In this document: piece by piece, positions 11,162-21,825 of the stretch
How positions within the stretch are numbered: position 1 is the stretch's first letter
Layout of the letters: every line of letters starts with the position of its first letter
DNA from: Rhizophagus irregularis
Taxonomy: Eukaryota > Glomeromycota > Glomeromycetes > Glomerales > Glomeraceae
DNA length: 64,000 bases
Assembly: GCF_026210795.1 (NCBI RefSeq)
Contig: NC_089438.1
Location: 186,001 to 250,000 of the forward strand
Reading direction: 5' to 3'
Program-made: the position numbers and the translations under genes
Notes under the pieces: generated by a model
What the model saw: the letters and a program-made list of their open reading frames with translations, nothing else
Told to the model about the DNA's origin: nothing
Database searches by the model: none

Positions 11162-12358
11162 TCAAAGAAATAATTTTATATTGGACGAATATTTCATAAT
11201 AATTTCAGTTAACCCTTTCTTATTGTAATATTTGTAACCAAAAATTCTAATACTTTCCAGATATTTGCAACTAATAAGAATCGTTTCTAATATTTCTAAT
11301 TCATTATCTTCAATTCTAATAGTAAGATTTCTAAGGTTTGGACAGAACTTGATTATCGCTAAATTTAATGAATTATCATTACTTTTAACATAAAATTCTT
11401 TTAGTTTTTTTCCATTATTTTCCAAGAATTTTATTAATAATTCATTCTCTGGACATTCCACGTAAAATTTTAAATTTTGTAACTGCGGAAAAACAACATA
11501 TTGTAATTTATTAAAACCTTCATAAGATTCGTTACTGGAAAATATGAATACAAGTTCTTGTAAATTTGTGAATCTAGCAATAAATGATAATGGTATTACA
11601 GCCTTGAAAAAACATTCCATTCCTCTATAGATACTAAATGTAATCAAAGAATTAGGAAATTTTGATATCAAAGTATTTATATCTGTCAAATCTACACCAT
11701 ATTTATGCTGATACACTTTCAAGTGCCTTAAATTTTGCAGAGAAGAAATTAAATCTGCTAATCCGTTTGAAATTAATTCATTGAGTATTATGCTTAGTGT
11801 ATGTATACTTGTTTGACATATTTTGGATAACTTATAAAAAAATTCAGGATGAATATTTGAAGAACAACTTAATGTTGAGAGATTCTTTAAACATTCTCTC
11901 GCCCCAGGATATGATGTAAAAGTTATCGATGTCAAATTTGTTAATGTATATCTTAATTCTCTTAAAGAAGAAGTCTGACACATAAGTAATTTGAATATTT
12001 CCTGCAACACTATAATTGTGATATCATTTAAATTTTGAACTGAAATATCTTGTATTCTAAGAAAGTGCTCAATATCTTTAATAACTTTACGAACTTCCAG
12101 ATATTTACAAAATGATGCATAATTAAACACTGGAGTTTTTGAAGTTGAAATTGAAATTCCATTATTATATAAAATTTCTTTTGAATCATTTGGAAGGCAA
12201 GCGATTAAAGTACTAAGATTTCTAATATATCTCCAGTAAATTCTGACGGAAATTTTACACCAGCTTCGGTTGACTAATAAGCATGAATACAAAGTATTTG
12301 ATTCATCCTCTAAATATTCAATAATATCATTAAGGCAATCGATAGGAAATTGTAACAT
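11162..12358 (-). CDS. F-box/LRR-like protein C
   Basis: Intact single-exon gene, 398 aa from MLQFPIDCLNDIIEYLEDE (ATG 12358); an in-frame ATG at 12442 adds 28 residues (MHANLCYV...) but lies outside homology with copy A. F-box at residues 1-45 with LVNRSWCKISVRIYW, followed by LRR-like segments (LRHLKVYQ, LQELVFIF, LRNLTIRIE, LESIRIF). Likely a Skp1-binding substrate adaptor of an SCF ubiquitin ligase. It is nearly identical to copy D; both end YSSNIKLFL. It diverges head to head from kinase C with about 1.1 kb between starts. Confidence 0.87.
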   Translation of the reverse strand: MLQFPIDCLNDIIEYLEDESNTLYSCLLVNRSWCKISVRIYWRYIRNLSTLIACLPNDSKEILYNNGISISTSKTPVFNYASFCKYLEVRKVIKDIEHFLRIQDISVQNLNDITIIVLQEIFKLLMCQTSSLRELRYTLTNLTSITFTSYPGARECLKNLSTLSCSSNIHPEFFYKLSKICQTSIHTLSIILNELISNGLADLISSLQNLRHLKVYQHKYGVDLTDINTLISKFPNSLITFSIYRGMECFFKAVIPLSFIARFTNLQELVFIFSSNESYEGFNKLQYVVFPQLQNLKFYVECPENELLIKFLENNGKKLKEFYVKSNDNSLNLAIIKFCPNLRNLTIRIEDNELEILETILISCKYLESIRIFGYKYYNKKGLTEIIMKYSSNIKLFL

Positions 12359-12442
12359 TTTAGCAGGACACTCAAATTTTAACAATTTAATGGAAAGAGT
12401 TTGAGAAATTTGGTTTATGACGTAACATAAATTGGCGTGCAT

Positions 12443-13454
12443 ATTTATTTATTGTCGGCTTTCGGATAAACTTTTAAGCACAATTGTCGATCTGGGCACA
12501 ATTGATAAAAGCATCCGGATTTGACTCGGAATGTCGATCATATGCTTAATAATTAGGTACAATTTTTTTTTTCTTTTTTGTTTAGATGAATAAAATAACA
12601 AAAAAAAATCAATCAAATATCTCAAATATCGCTTGAATTGATTACATGTACAAAAAATGAGAGTATAAAGAATATATACTGTAACTTAATTATTTGAATC
12701 TATATTGTCTATTTCTATTAATATTTATGAAACTATTATTAAACACATATTTGCAATCACATAAAAAATATTGTTTTTTTTTTCACATTTATAATTATTT
12801 TTGGACTATATTATTCAAAGTTGAATTTGCAAAATATGTTAAAAAATTTTTGGCAAATGATGTCTTGCTACAATAAGCTCTTACTGCGTAATGTTTATAA
12901 TTTTTTACATGACGTATACAATTTTCACATTTACTACATTTTCTTTAAAATTCTATTCGTAGGCTAAGAAATATTATTTTGGTTATATATTGGTCGGTAT
13001 AATATTATATATATTTCTGTTGTTATTTTAATAATGTTGATCTTCATGAATAAATTTGTCAATATTAATAAATAGTTTCCAATTTGTATGATAGTTTTGT
13101 ACTTCCTCTAGTAGTTGAATGTTATGGCGCAATATCAGCATTCCATGTTGAGGCAGTCTATTAGGAATGATTTGACATTTTTGACGTCGATCACTCGATC
13201 ATAATACATGGCTCGGTCCTTATGATCACGCCACAATAAATAAGTTATTGGGCAGGGGCTGTATCAGCCTCCGGCCGACACGGCCAACATAAACGCCTCT
13301 TATATTATTGATTCAAACCAATTTGGAAAATATGAATATTATGCACATTGCAGATTGTGAAACAAACTTTAGAGTGTTTTTTAATTTTAATTCTTTTTTT
13401 TTAATTTATAAAATTATATTTTAAGCAAATTTAAAAAATTTTGCCCAAATTATC
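12443..13454. promoter_or_regulatory. Shared divergent intergenic region, F-box C / kinase C
   Basis: No gene. Blocks shared with other copies: GCTTTCGGATAAACTTTTAA (about 12455), a TATGAAAC...ATTATTAA block (about 12725, also near 23505 and 29332), a CTGCGTAATGTTTATAAT-like block (about 12884, also near 23575 and 29492) and, 80-115 bp before the kinase ATG, GCACATTGCAGATTGTG (13339-13355), matched at 29739 and partly at 24699. 13230-13310 is a GC-richer patch with CCGGCCGACACGGCC. Regulatory function is inferred only from conservation and position. Confidence 0.45.
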
Positions 13455-15144
13455 ATGTCAACTATTCGAAAAGAATTGGTTTGGGCTGCAATTCAAAAAG
13501 CATATGTATTAACTGATTATAATATACATGACGATATAGATAAACGACATAAATTTAGAAAACGAGCTATTCTTGCTGATAAATCCCTTACAAAGAATGA
13601 AAAATTAGAAGGAATAAAAAAATTAAATAAAGATTATGATAGTAGTAAAATCCGTTATAATGAAGGAAAAAGAAGATTTTGTGAAGTTTGTAAAGAAAAT
13701 TGCTTAGCAAAGTCATATTGTGAATATTGCATTAGAAATTATTTAAAATCAAAATTTTCAAATTGGACATCTGGAAATAATGATGTTAATGATTTAATTC
13801 AAAAGTGCAAATAAACTCAACTGCTCCTAACAAGATAATTGAATGGATTCCATATAATAATTTACGAAATATTGAATATCTAACCAAAGGTGGTTTTTCT
13901 GAAATTTATACAGCAGATTGGATTGGTGGAAAGATATAAACGATGGAATTCTGAGAAACAGCAACTAAAAATATCCAAAACTACTAGGAAAGTAATACTT
14001 AAAAAGTTAGAAAATGTTGAAGGTGCTGTTGGTTTGATGAGGTATGTAGTAATTTGAATATTTTGAAATAAAAATAATATACAATGATAATATTCTAAAT
14101 ATATTGTAAGCCAAATCTCACCTAACTATATCTAACAAATGGACAGTAATAGTACAATGTTACGGGTTAACTCAAGATCCATCAGATGGAAAGTATGTGC
14201 TTGTAATGAGAAAATTGGATACAAAATTAAGAGAATTTTTACGATGTAATCATAATCAGCTTACTTGGAAAGAAAGAATTAAAATTATTGCTGATATAAT
14301 TAATGCACTTTATTGTCCGGAGCGAAGCGAAGGACAAATATATGTCTACGCACTATGAAAAAAAAATCGATCCCGTGAATTTCTCTGTCCGCCACGTGAT
14401 CGTCACCCAATGAAATCACAAATTTTAGTTTTTCGCTCCGGACTTACAACGGTTCCCGTTTCCTATTAGTATTCAATATGAAAATGCAATTCATAGAGAT
14501 CTACAGTACATTCAGGAAACATATTATATTCAAAACACAATAATTTTTGGCTCATCAGTGATCTTTGACTTTGTGGAACTCCTGATAAACCATTTAGGAG
14601 TGTATATGGAAATCTTCCTTATATTGCACGAGAAGTTATTGCTGGAAAAGAATACACTTTTGCAACTGATATATACAGTATTGCAATGATAATGTGGGAA
14701 ATTTCATCTGGACGACCACCTTTTACTAATTGTGAACATAATTATAGTCTTGCAATGGATATTGTTAACGGTATGAGACCAAAGATTATATCAGGAACTC
14801 CCTTAAAATATAAAAGATTAATGGAGCAATGTTGGGATGCTGATCCGGCAAAAAGACCCAGTATTAGAACTATTGGAAATATGATAAAAGAAATTAACAG
14901 ATTATGTTATCGTAATGTGCCAAATGATGATAGTAATAATATCATTAAAAAACTCTTAAAAATATTTAGAGTATTTAAAAAAACTAAAAAAAATAATAAT
15001 TTGAATAAATCAAGTACAAGTTCAGAAATAATTGTATTAAATAAACAATATTTTAATTTTCTAGATAATGATGAAATATATATTAATCCAAATTTTCATC
15101 CGGAGGAACAAAAAGAATTTGAAATTCCTGATGGTAATTATTAA
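13455..15144 (+). pseudogene. TKL kinase C pseudogene with MITE insertion
   Basis: The leader exon starts MSTIRKELVWAAIQKAY at 13455 and carries the Cys cluster CEVCKENCLAKSYCEYCIRNYL. A small deletion at about 13810 gives TAA at 13812-13814. The frame resumes with EWIPYNNLRNIEYLTKGG, but a second shift occurs at about 13933, the intron acceptor TAGG is changed to TAAG (about 14107), and an element is inserted at 14315-14443 before the HRD. The HRD itself is followed by extra bases. 14686-15144 is open again ([21 protein letters not shown]) and runs straight into NPNFHPEEQKEFEIPD with no intron: the intermediate tail exons are missing. A second tail copy (DDEIYNNQEFEIPDN) lies at 15604-15650. 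Confidence 0.88.
14315..14443. mobile_element. 129-bp TIR element inside kinase C
   Basis: Starts GTCCGGAGCGAA and ends TTCGCTCCGGAC, perfect 12-bp inverted repeats, and contains CCACGTGATCG. It interrupts the conserved stretch between INALxSIH and HRD. About 20 extra bases to the right (ending CCCGTTTCC) are also foreign; TTCCGTTTCCTAGTAATAT near 42050 resembles that edge, so the true right end may be near 14463. No clear target duplication was found. Confidence 0.7.
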
Positions 15145-15527
15145 ATTAATTATATCAAAATTAATCCTGAAGCTGCAATCTGTTGTGTTGCAACAGGATT
15201 AATGAGTTATAACAATAAAAATGTTTTAATAATAAAACAATATATTTATTTTGATTGTATCACCGATCTAAAATCCTAATAATGATCGGCAAATGATAGG
15301 CAAATTAGTGAGAATTACTCAAAATAAAAATTGCGTTTAACTATCACCGATCTAGATATAAGCCTAAAAAATGAAATAAATAATAATGTACCTATTAGAC
15401 ATATGAAAGTTAATAAAAAGAATGTGTATAAAAAAATTACACAATAAAATATATTAATTTAATATAAAGCTTATGAGGTTTTAATTAATATGATGGTCAT
15501 TCTGGTCTGGATATTAATATAATGATC

Positions 15528-15552
15528 TGATGTGGCGCTTCGCGCCACATCA
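15528..15552. repeat. GC-rich hairpin, 11-bp arms
   Basis: TGATGTGGCGC, loop TTC, GCGCCACATCA: perfect arms and a 3-nt loop in a very AT-rich context. It lies between the two kinase C tail copies. It could be a transposon footprint or a terminator-like structure; no gene ends here. Confidence 0.75.
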
Positions 15553-15603
15553 TACCATTATTAAGTCACGCCCAATAACATACAATTATTAAATTTATTT
15601 TTA

Positions 15604-15650
15604 GATGATGAAATTTACAATAATCAAGAATTCGAAATTCCTGATAATTG
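15604..15650 (+). pseudogene. Second kinase C-terminal tail exon
   Basis: After a TTTTTAG acceptor: DDEIYNNQEFEIPDN then TGA. This is the NPNLHPEEQ exon with an internal deletion. Together with the fused tail at 15064-15141 it shows two different tail versions in one locus. Confidence 0.65.
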
Positions 15651-15699
15651 ATTAATAGCTGATTTAAATACTAACTTTTAATTAATTTTAGATGTATTT

Positions 15700-16090
15700 A
15701 AATTATTTTACTATGAACGCTATAAACTACAATATTTATTAGGAACATGTTTTTTTTCGCGCCTTTTTTGGTAATTTTTATATATTAACTAGAACCGAGA
15801 CGCTCTGGACCTTCTAACAGTTCCATCACTAGTTTATTTACTTAATTATCATTTGTGGAACTAATTAAAATATTATTTGATTTAATTCAAGAATTATAAT
15901 TCAAATTCAAAATAAGTGTTAAAGCCGAATACTGAGAATTCGATTTTAAATGTAATTAATTATACAGTAAATCATTCAGAAATAAAGAATTTTATAACAT
16001 TCGTAGCTTATTATATTAGAAATATACTTTCAAGGAACGTGAGTTTAAATTCAAATTAAGAAGTTGAAAATCTGTCCATAATTCTTTATT
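15700..16090. other. Intergenic, nothing recognised
   Basis: AT-rich sequence between the kinase C tail and the MITE at 16091; a short GC-richer patch GAACCGAGACGCTCTGG lies near 15793. No feature is supported. Confidence 0.4.
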
Positions 16091-16551
16091 TATTGCCGTT
16101 TTCAGAAATGTTGGCATTAGAATGTCGATCATTTCTATAAATCGAACATACCGAACACACACCGAACACCCACTGAACACAGCAATTAAAATTAAAAAAA
16201 AAACAAATTTTCCTTTAAAAAAAACAAAATTAATATATTTTTAGGTAGTGTGCATAAAAAAATGTATAAAAATTATATTATTTACATATATGTATTCACT
16301 TGTATTTGCTTGTATTTGCCAATGTTCGGTGTGTTCGGTGTGTTCGTTTGTGTTCGGTGTGTGTTCGGTACAAATTTTCATATTTTCAATTGTATTCATA
16401 TCTAAAAAATGACAAAAATAGTTTTTATATAAAGTTATGCATGAATACTTCAAGTTTGCATAATTTTTTGTATGTGTTCACGGTGTGTTCGGTGTGTTCG
16501 GTATAAAATGGTCAAAATTTCAGATTGTCAACATTTCTGAAAACGGCAATA
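16091..16551. mobile_element. 461-bp MITE, TTGCCGTTTTCAGAAATG family
   Basis: Perfect terminal inverted repeats of about 23 bp (16091-16113 and 16529-16551), core TTGCCGTTTTCAGAAATG, with TA at both edges as for Tc1/mariner. Inside are inverted clusters of the 9-mer GTGTTCGGT: CCGAACACACACCGAAC-type copies at about 16149-16180 and GTGTTCGGT copies at about 16321-16370 and 16478-16503. The ORFs in it are made of these repeats and are not genes. Its ends match the larger element at 51741-52963. Confidence 0.85.
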
Positions 16552-18787
16552 ATTTAGAGAAAAGAAGGTCATATATAGGTTTATTTTAAATGGAGAATAT
16601 ACATTATTTTTTAATCCTTATTTTTCTTTATAATACGAAATTCTTATTGAGGATTTAATTTGCTAGTTTATTGTTATTATTATTTTTTTTTTTTAATAAA
16701 AGCCAAATAAAAGCTTATGGTTTATCATTAAATGGTAATTATAGGCTAACCCACTACGTTTAACTTTAAAATACTGTAATATACAGTAATGTATATTTAG
16801 TTATTGTATATATTTAGTTAACCAGACTAAAAAATTTTTGCGTTTCCATCATTCTCATCAATATGACATTTTTTTTTTATTACTTGCACTAGTATTTATT
16901 AATTAAATTTTTATATTATAGCGTTAACGTTAACAGATTTTTAAAATAATGACTAATTATATATCCTTGAAATCAGTCATTTATTGTAAATGAAAATTAA
17001 AATTTAAAAATAAAAATGATTATTAAATCGATCGTGATTTTTTTTCTCATTTGATAATGTTTGGGACGAACTATCATTAATTATTATTAATTATTGCCGT
17101 TTTGAAATTGATGATCTGCAAGGAAAAACACTAATGTGTAATGTGTGTCATGTAATACGAGATCACGCCTATTGTCGATCACGTGATCATGACAATTATT
17201 TTTAGGTCAACAAAAAATAAAAAAATTATTGTTACAAATAAGTTATTACTTTTTTACTGCATTACATAATGTGGCGCTTTTTCGATATTCATAATTTTCT
17301 AATTTTAGAGTAAATTGTTTTTTGATGATCATATTGATCAATGTGTATATCTTCTAATCTTCTCAAGGAATTATCGTAATGTATTTCCTTTTATGAGTTT
17401 CAAAAAAAGAACAAATATTGATTTAGAGAAAGAATATTTCTTGGAAATAATATTTATTATATCAATGTAATCTTAATGCATGCATAAATTATGATTTATT
17501 CGTTTCAAAAGTCTCTTCCAAAGTTCAAAAATTGTTCACTTTGGGATGTCATGGGAGGACTTGGTATTGTTACACAAATTTACTCGTCGCAGTAAATTTT
17601 TTCTAAAATCAAATGGCTGGTTTGTCCTACTGATTACTTCTAATGATTCTGAATGTATAATATATTATTATGCTTTATATGATTTACAAACTTTTTCATA
17701 CACAAATAAACTTTCTGAGACGGCTAATCAGCTATTGTCATCACTATTTTCGGTAATTTGAACCCAAATAGTGCGGAATTTAGATTAGTTGAAATTTGAA
17801 ATGGAAGGATATAAGCTTTTCGAGAAAAAAATGATGGCGCAGTGAAATGATAAAATTAGATTGTCTTTTAATAATAATTTGATTATTTTTAACTATTTAA
17901 AATATAAATTTATTACTTTTATTATTCTATAAATAAATCATTGTTAGATAAGAAATTTAATTGTAAATTTATAATCACGAGCCACGACTCATTTTTTTGG
18001 ACAAAAAAAAAAATTTTTTTTTTTCGAAATTTATTTATTTATTTATTTATTTTTCGTTAAAACCTAATTTTTCACTAACGAACTTTCAATTTAAATATTT
18101 TTTTTGAATTTAAGTCGATTCTCTAAACATTTTGAACATTGTACCACACATAAAATGATTTAACTCAATCTCGTATTATAAAAAACAACAAAGTCTTGTA
18201 TCACCACCAAAAAAATTATTACGATTGATGTAATTTACTACTTATCTATAATTTAAGTATTACCGTATTATATGAAAGTGCATGATCATTTTCATCAATC
18301 GTAATATTAAAAGTTCCAAATTAACACAATAACACTGATGTTATAACGTTTGGGTTTGTCTTAGAAGATAATGCAATTATATCTGAACAGTTTATCATCA
18401 AGCAAGAAAACCCTGTATTTTCCTAAATAAATAATATCAAGATAATTCACTAAAAAGATATATAAAAAAAAGAATGAATTATTTGTTTAGTAAAAGTATC
18501 AGCTACAATATCTTTTGAAATTGGAGATCAACAGAACTTATCAGACTATCATACCGAATTATTACAAATCAAAGAAGAGAAACAAGCTTCTAGAAGACTA
18601 TAAGATATTCAGAAACAATTAGAACATGTTACAAAGGAAGACAAACAACCTCACAATAAGTGAGTTGAAGTTTCACCTAGTTATTGAATATTAGGCGTGC
18701 TTGTAATAGAGTTCTTTCGATAAGTTCCTTGAAAGAAGTTGCTAAACAGTTACGATAATAAGATTGAGGATTGATAAGAAAATCAAG
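16552..18787. other. Intergenic with solo TIR-like end and decayed coding
   Basis: TTGCCGTTTTGAAAT at about 17095 resembles the MITE end without a partner. CGATCACGTGATC lies near 17178. 17546-17761 is a 71-codon ORF with no recognisable domain. 18490-18720 reads in places like a charged, helix-rich protein (YHTELLQIKEEKQASRRL, IQKQLEHVTKED) interrupted by stops, possibly a decayed upstream part of the next ORF. Confidence 0.4.
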
Positions 18788-19111
18788 ATGAATAAAGTGA
18801 TGCAAACTCAATGCTTTTTTAAGCGTAGCGACCATAAAGATTTTATTTTAACTGCACGACCGGAGAAGTTTGTGGAAAAGTACTTGTATTATATGGAACA
18901 GATGGAAAAAAATAAGAAATCATTTGCAGAGATCAATTACGATGATGAAGTGGAAAAAGACGAAGTAAATGAATCCTTATCTGAATTTGACAATTCTGGA
19001 ATGTCAAACTATTTTCACTTTCACGTGTCAGTGAATAACGCTAGGACGGTTACAAAAAAAATTGTAAATCTGAATGTTGTTTACATGGGACGTCTGAGAC
19101 GCGATTTTTAA
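18788..19111 (+). CDS. Hypothetical protein, 107 aa
   Basis: ORF from ATG 18788 (MNKVMQTQCFFKRSDHKDF) to TAA 19111. It is not recognised. It is charged, with an acidic centre (EINYDDEVEKDEVNE) and a basic C-terminus (GRLRRDF); no signal peptide or membrane segment. Base composition is less AT-rich than its surroundings, as for a gene or gene fragment. The charged, broken frame just upstream suggests it is the 3' end of a decayed gene. Confidence 0.35.
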   Translation: MNKVMQTQCFFKRSDHKDFILTARPEKFVEKYLYYMEQMEKNKKSFAEINYDDEVEKDEVNESLSEFDNSGMSNYFHFHVSVNNARTVTKKIVNLNVVYMGRLRRDF

Positions 19112-19343
19112 GTTTACAAGTTTGTTTTATTTTAATAATATATTATTTTTACGTTTAAAAATGGTTGGTTTATTTAAAATAAATAATTATTAAACACATA
19201 GTTCCATATTGGGCCGGTGACCTACAGTACCGCAGTACAACTAAAAATCCTATAAGCGGACTTGATCAGCTAAAATATTATCAGACTAATCGGGACTATT
19301 AATTATGAGTCATCTCTTTTGTCTCATGATGACATAATTGAAT

Positions 19344-19358
19344 AACAAATTTATATAA
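19344..19358 (+). promoter_or_regulatory. Candidate TATA box
   Basis: TTTATATAAAAAGCC followed by a pyrimidine-rich CTCTCTCTTTCTCTTCAC stretch and acceptor-like TTTTTTCACAG. It looks like a pol II promoter and short leader, but no downstream gene is identifiable; it may drive the repeat array that follows. Confidence 0.3.
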
Positions 19359-19735
19359 AAAGCCACTCCAGAAATTTTTCTCTCTCTTTCTCTTCACTCT
19401 TGTCAATAAACATTTTTTTCACAGCATTTTATCCCTTCCAAATTTTTTTATTTTATTTTAGCTTAAATTTTTACTTTGTTTTATTGTTAATATGTCCTTC
19501 TGTCTCTCTCTCATACATTTTGGGGAAGACTTATGATCTAAAGATTAGGGTAGGTTTCAAAGCCTAACAAACGAAGACGTCACATATGCCTAAGAAAGGG
19601 ACAAAGTGTCAAAATTTTTGACAATATTTTCAGCAAAGCTAATAGTAAATATTTATTACTTTGTTATTTTTATACTTGAATCTTTATTACAAATATTAAA
19701 AAAAAATATTTTTTTATTATAGAGTGATAGGATAA

Positions 19736-21250
19736 AATGAAGATGAAAGTGCACATATTTTCTTAGAGAAGTTCTTGAAAAAGAGTGCATATCAAGTATT
19801 AAAAATGCGAAATTTTTTTTTTGATGTTTATATTTTAAATTTGTTATCTGACCTCTTATCATTGGATTGTATTTATTCTTTGTTTATTTATCAGTTATAG
19901 CACTATTTTGTATTGAAACACTGGACAACAGATGAAAGTTCTCTGAATAGAGTATTACTAATTTCTAGATGAGTGTAAATGGCTCAAAAGACTTTAAAAG
20001 AGGTGTGTATTTTTTTATTTGCAAAGTGGGTAACTTCCTAAGCTAAAATTAGAACGGATAACTCATTGAGTTGGGGAGTTCACAAATTTTACTTAGGATG
20101 GTACTGGATTTATTTGTTTGGGTTGGGTAAGGGTGAGCAAAGTGGGTAATTCCTATGAAATTACCTGCTTTTTCTTTTTTATTTTATTTTATTTTTATTT
20201 TTATTTTTATTTTTTTATTCCCTTTTTTCTTTTTTTTTCTTTTTTTTATTTCTCTTGTTCACTTGATAACCAACTCAAGCAAATAACATCCTACTTTGTT
20301 ATTGATAAAGTCTGCTAATTCTAAAGGAGGAATTGGCTATGTCTTCTTTACCATTAAATGAAAATTTAGCACACTATTAATAATTTTTTCTTTCTTATAA
20401 TAGGTAAATGCAGAGATTTGCAATCACTGGTAAAATGAAGAAATTTCATAGAGGAATTCTTGAAAAAGAGTGCATATCAGGTATTAAAATGTAAAAAATT
20501 TTTTTATGTTTATACTTTATATTTGTTATCTGATTTCTTATTATTGAATTGTATTTAATTATTTATTAATTACAGCATTATTTTGTATTGAAATACTGGA
20601 CAACAGATGAAAATTCTCTGAATGGAGCATTACTGATTTTTAGATAAGTGTAAATAGCTTATTAAGAGACTTTAAAAGAGGTGTGTATTTTTTTATTTGC
20701 AAAGTGGGTAACTTCCTAAACTAAAATTAGAACGGATAACTCATTGAGTCGGGGAGTTCACAAATTTTACTTAGGAGGGTACTGGATTTATTTGTTTGGG
20801 TTGGGTAAGGGTGAGCAAAGTGGGTAATTCCTATGAAATTACCTGCTTTTTCTTTTTTATTTTATTTTATTTTTATTTTTATTTTTTTATTCCCTTTTTT
20901 TCTTTTTTTTTATTTTTTTTATTTCTCTTGTTCATTTGATAACCAACTCAAGCAAATAACATCCTACTTTGTTATTGATAAAGTCTGCTAATTTTAAAGG
21001 AGGAATTGGCTATGTCTTCTTTACCATTAAATAAAAATTTAGCACACTATTAATAATTTTTTCTTTCTTATAAAAGGTAAATACAGATTTACAATCACTG
21101 GTAAAATGAAGAAATTTCTTAAAGGGGTTTTTGAAAAAGAGTGTGTATTAAATCTTAAAAATGTAAAAATTTTTTTTTTTTATGTTTATACTTTATATTT
21201 GTTATCTGACTTCTTATTATTGGATTGTATTTGTTCCTTATTATGATTGC
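19736..21250 (+). repeat. Direct tandem repeat, about 670-685 bp, 2.2 copies
   Basis: The landmark CTTGAAAAAGAGTGCATATCA is at 19774, 20459 and (diverged) 21130, giving periods of 685 and 671 bp. Each full unit also has TGGACAACAGATGAAA, GCAAAGTGGGTAACTTCC, GGGTTGGGTAAGGGTGAG and a long TTTTATTTTATTTTTATTT tract. The ORF 20118-20318 inside is low-complexity and not supported. No transposon hallmarks are seen. Confidence 0.8.
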
Positions 21251-21825
21251 CAAGGTACACTACTCAAATACATTTGTTAGAAGAAGATGAAGATACAAAA
21301 TACATAAGTTTGGTAAGGAATAAGGCAATAAAAAGAAATATTACATTTAAAATCTTTTTCAAAATTCATAGCTGTATTTTTTTAGTATAACTGTCTAAAA
21401 TATTAATAATATTTAAATATGATTTTTTATTGATTAAATACATTTATTTTATAAATTCAATTTTATGAGAGTTTGGATTCAATTTTTCCTAGACTTTTTC
21501 TGCATTATAAAGATTAATTTTTTTTTTTGTGACAAATTTTTTATTTAAAAATATATATAAAATTTTCCATATAATGCAAATGCATTTGTAACTAATAAGT
21601 TTCAAAAAAATATACACATGTATAGTTTTAATTTTTTTACTAGTTAATGAATGATCATTCCAATGAAACATGTACAGTAAATATGACCATAATGGAGATT
21701 TATTTATTTATTTTATGTCGACCATAATGGAGATATGATACAAGAAGAATATTAGAAATAATTTATTACTATTTATTTAATAAGCAATTTCTTATTCACA
21801 TTTAAGATATACTAATAATAGCTAA

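Noticed and set aside
12359-12442. 28-residue N-terminal extension (MHANLCYV...) of F-box C, also in D
   Set aside because: Not shared with copy A and frame-broken in copy B by one base; the extension lies before the F-box and is more likely leader sequence.
16241-16506. Opposed small ORFs rich in Cys/Val or Thr/Glu/His
   Set aside because: They read the GTGTTCGGT array of a MITE in two directions.
20118-20318. 66-codon ORF with long Phe/Tyr run
   Set aside because: Translation of the TTTTATTT tract in a non-coding tandem repeat.
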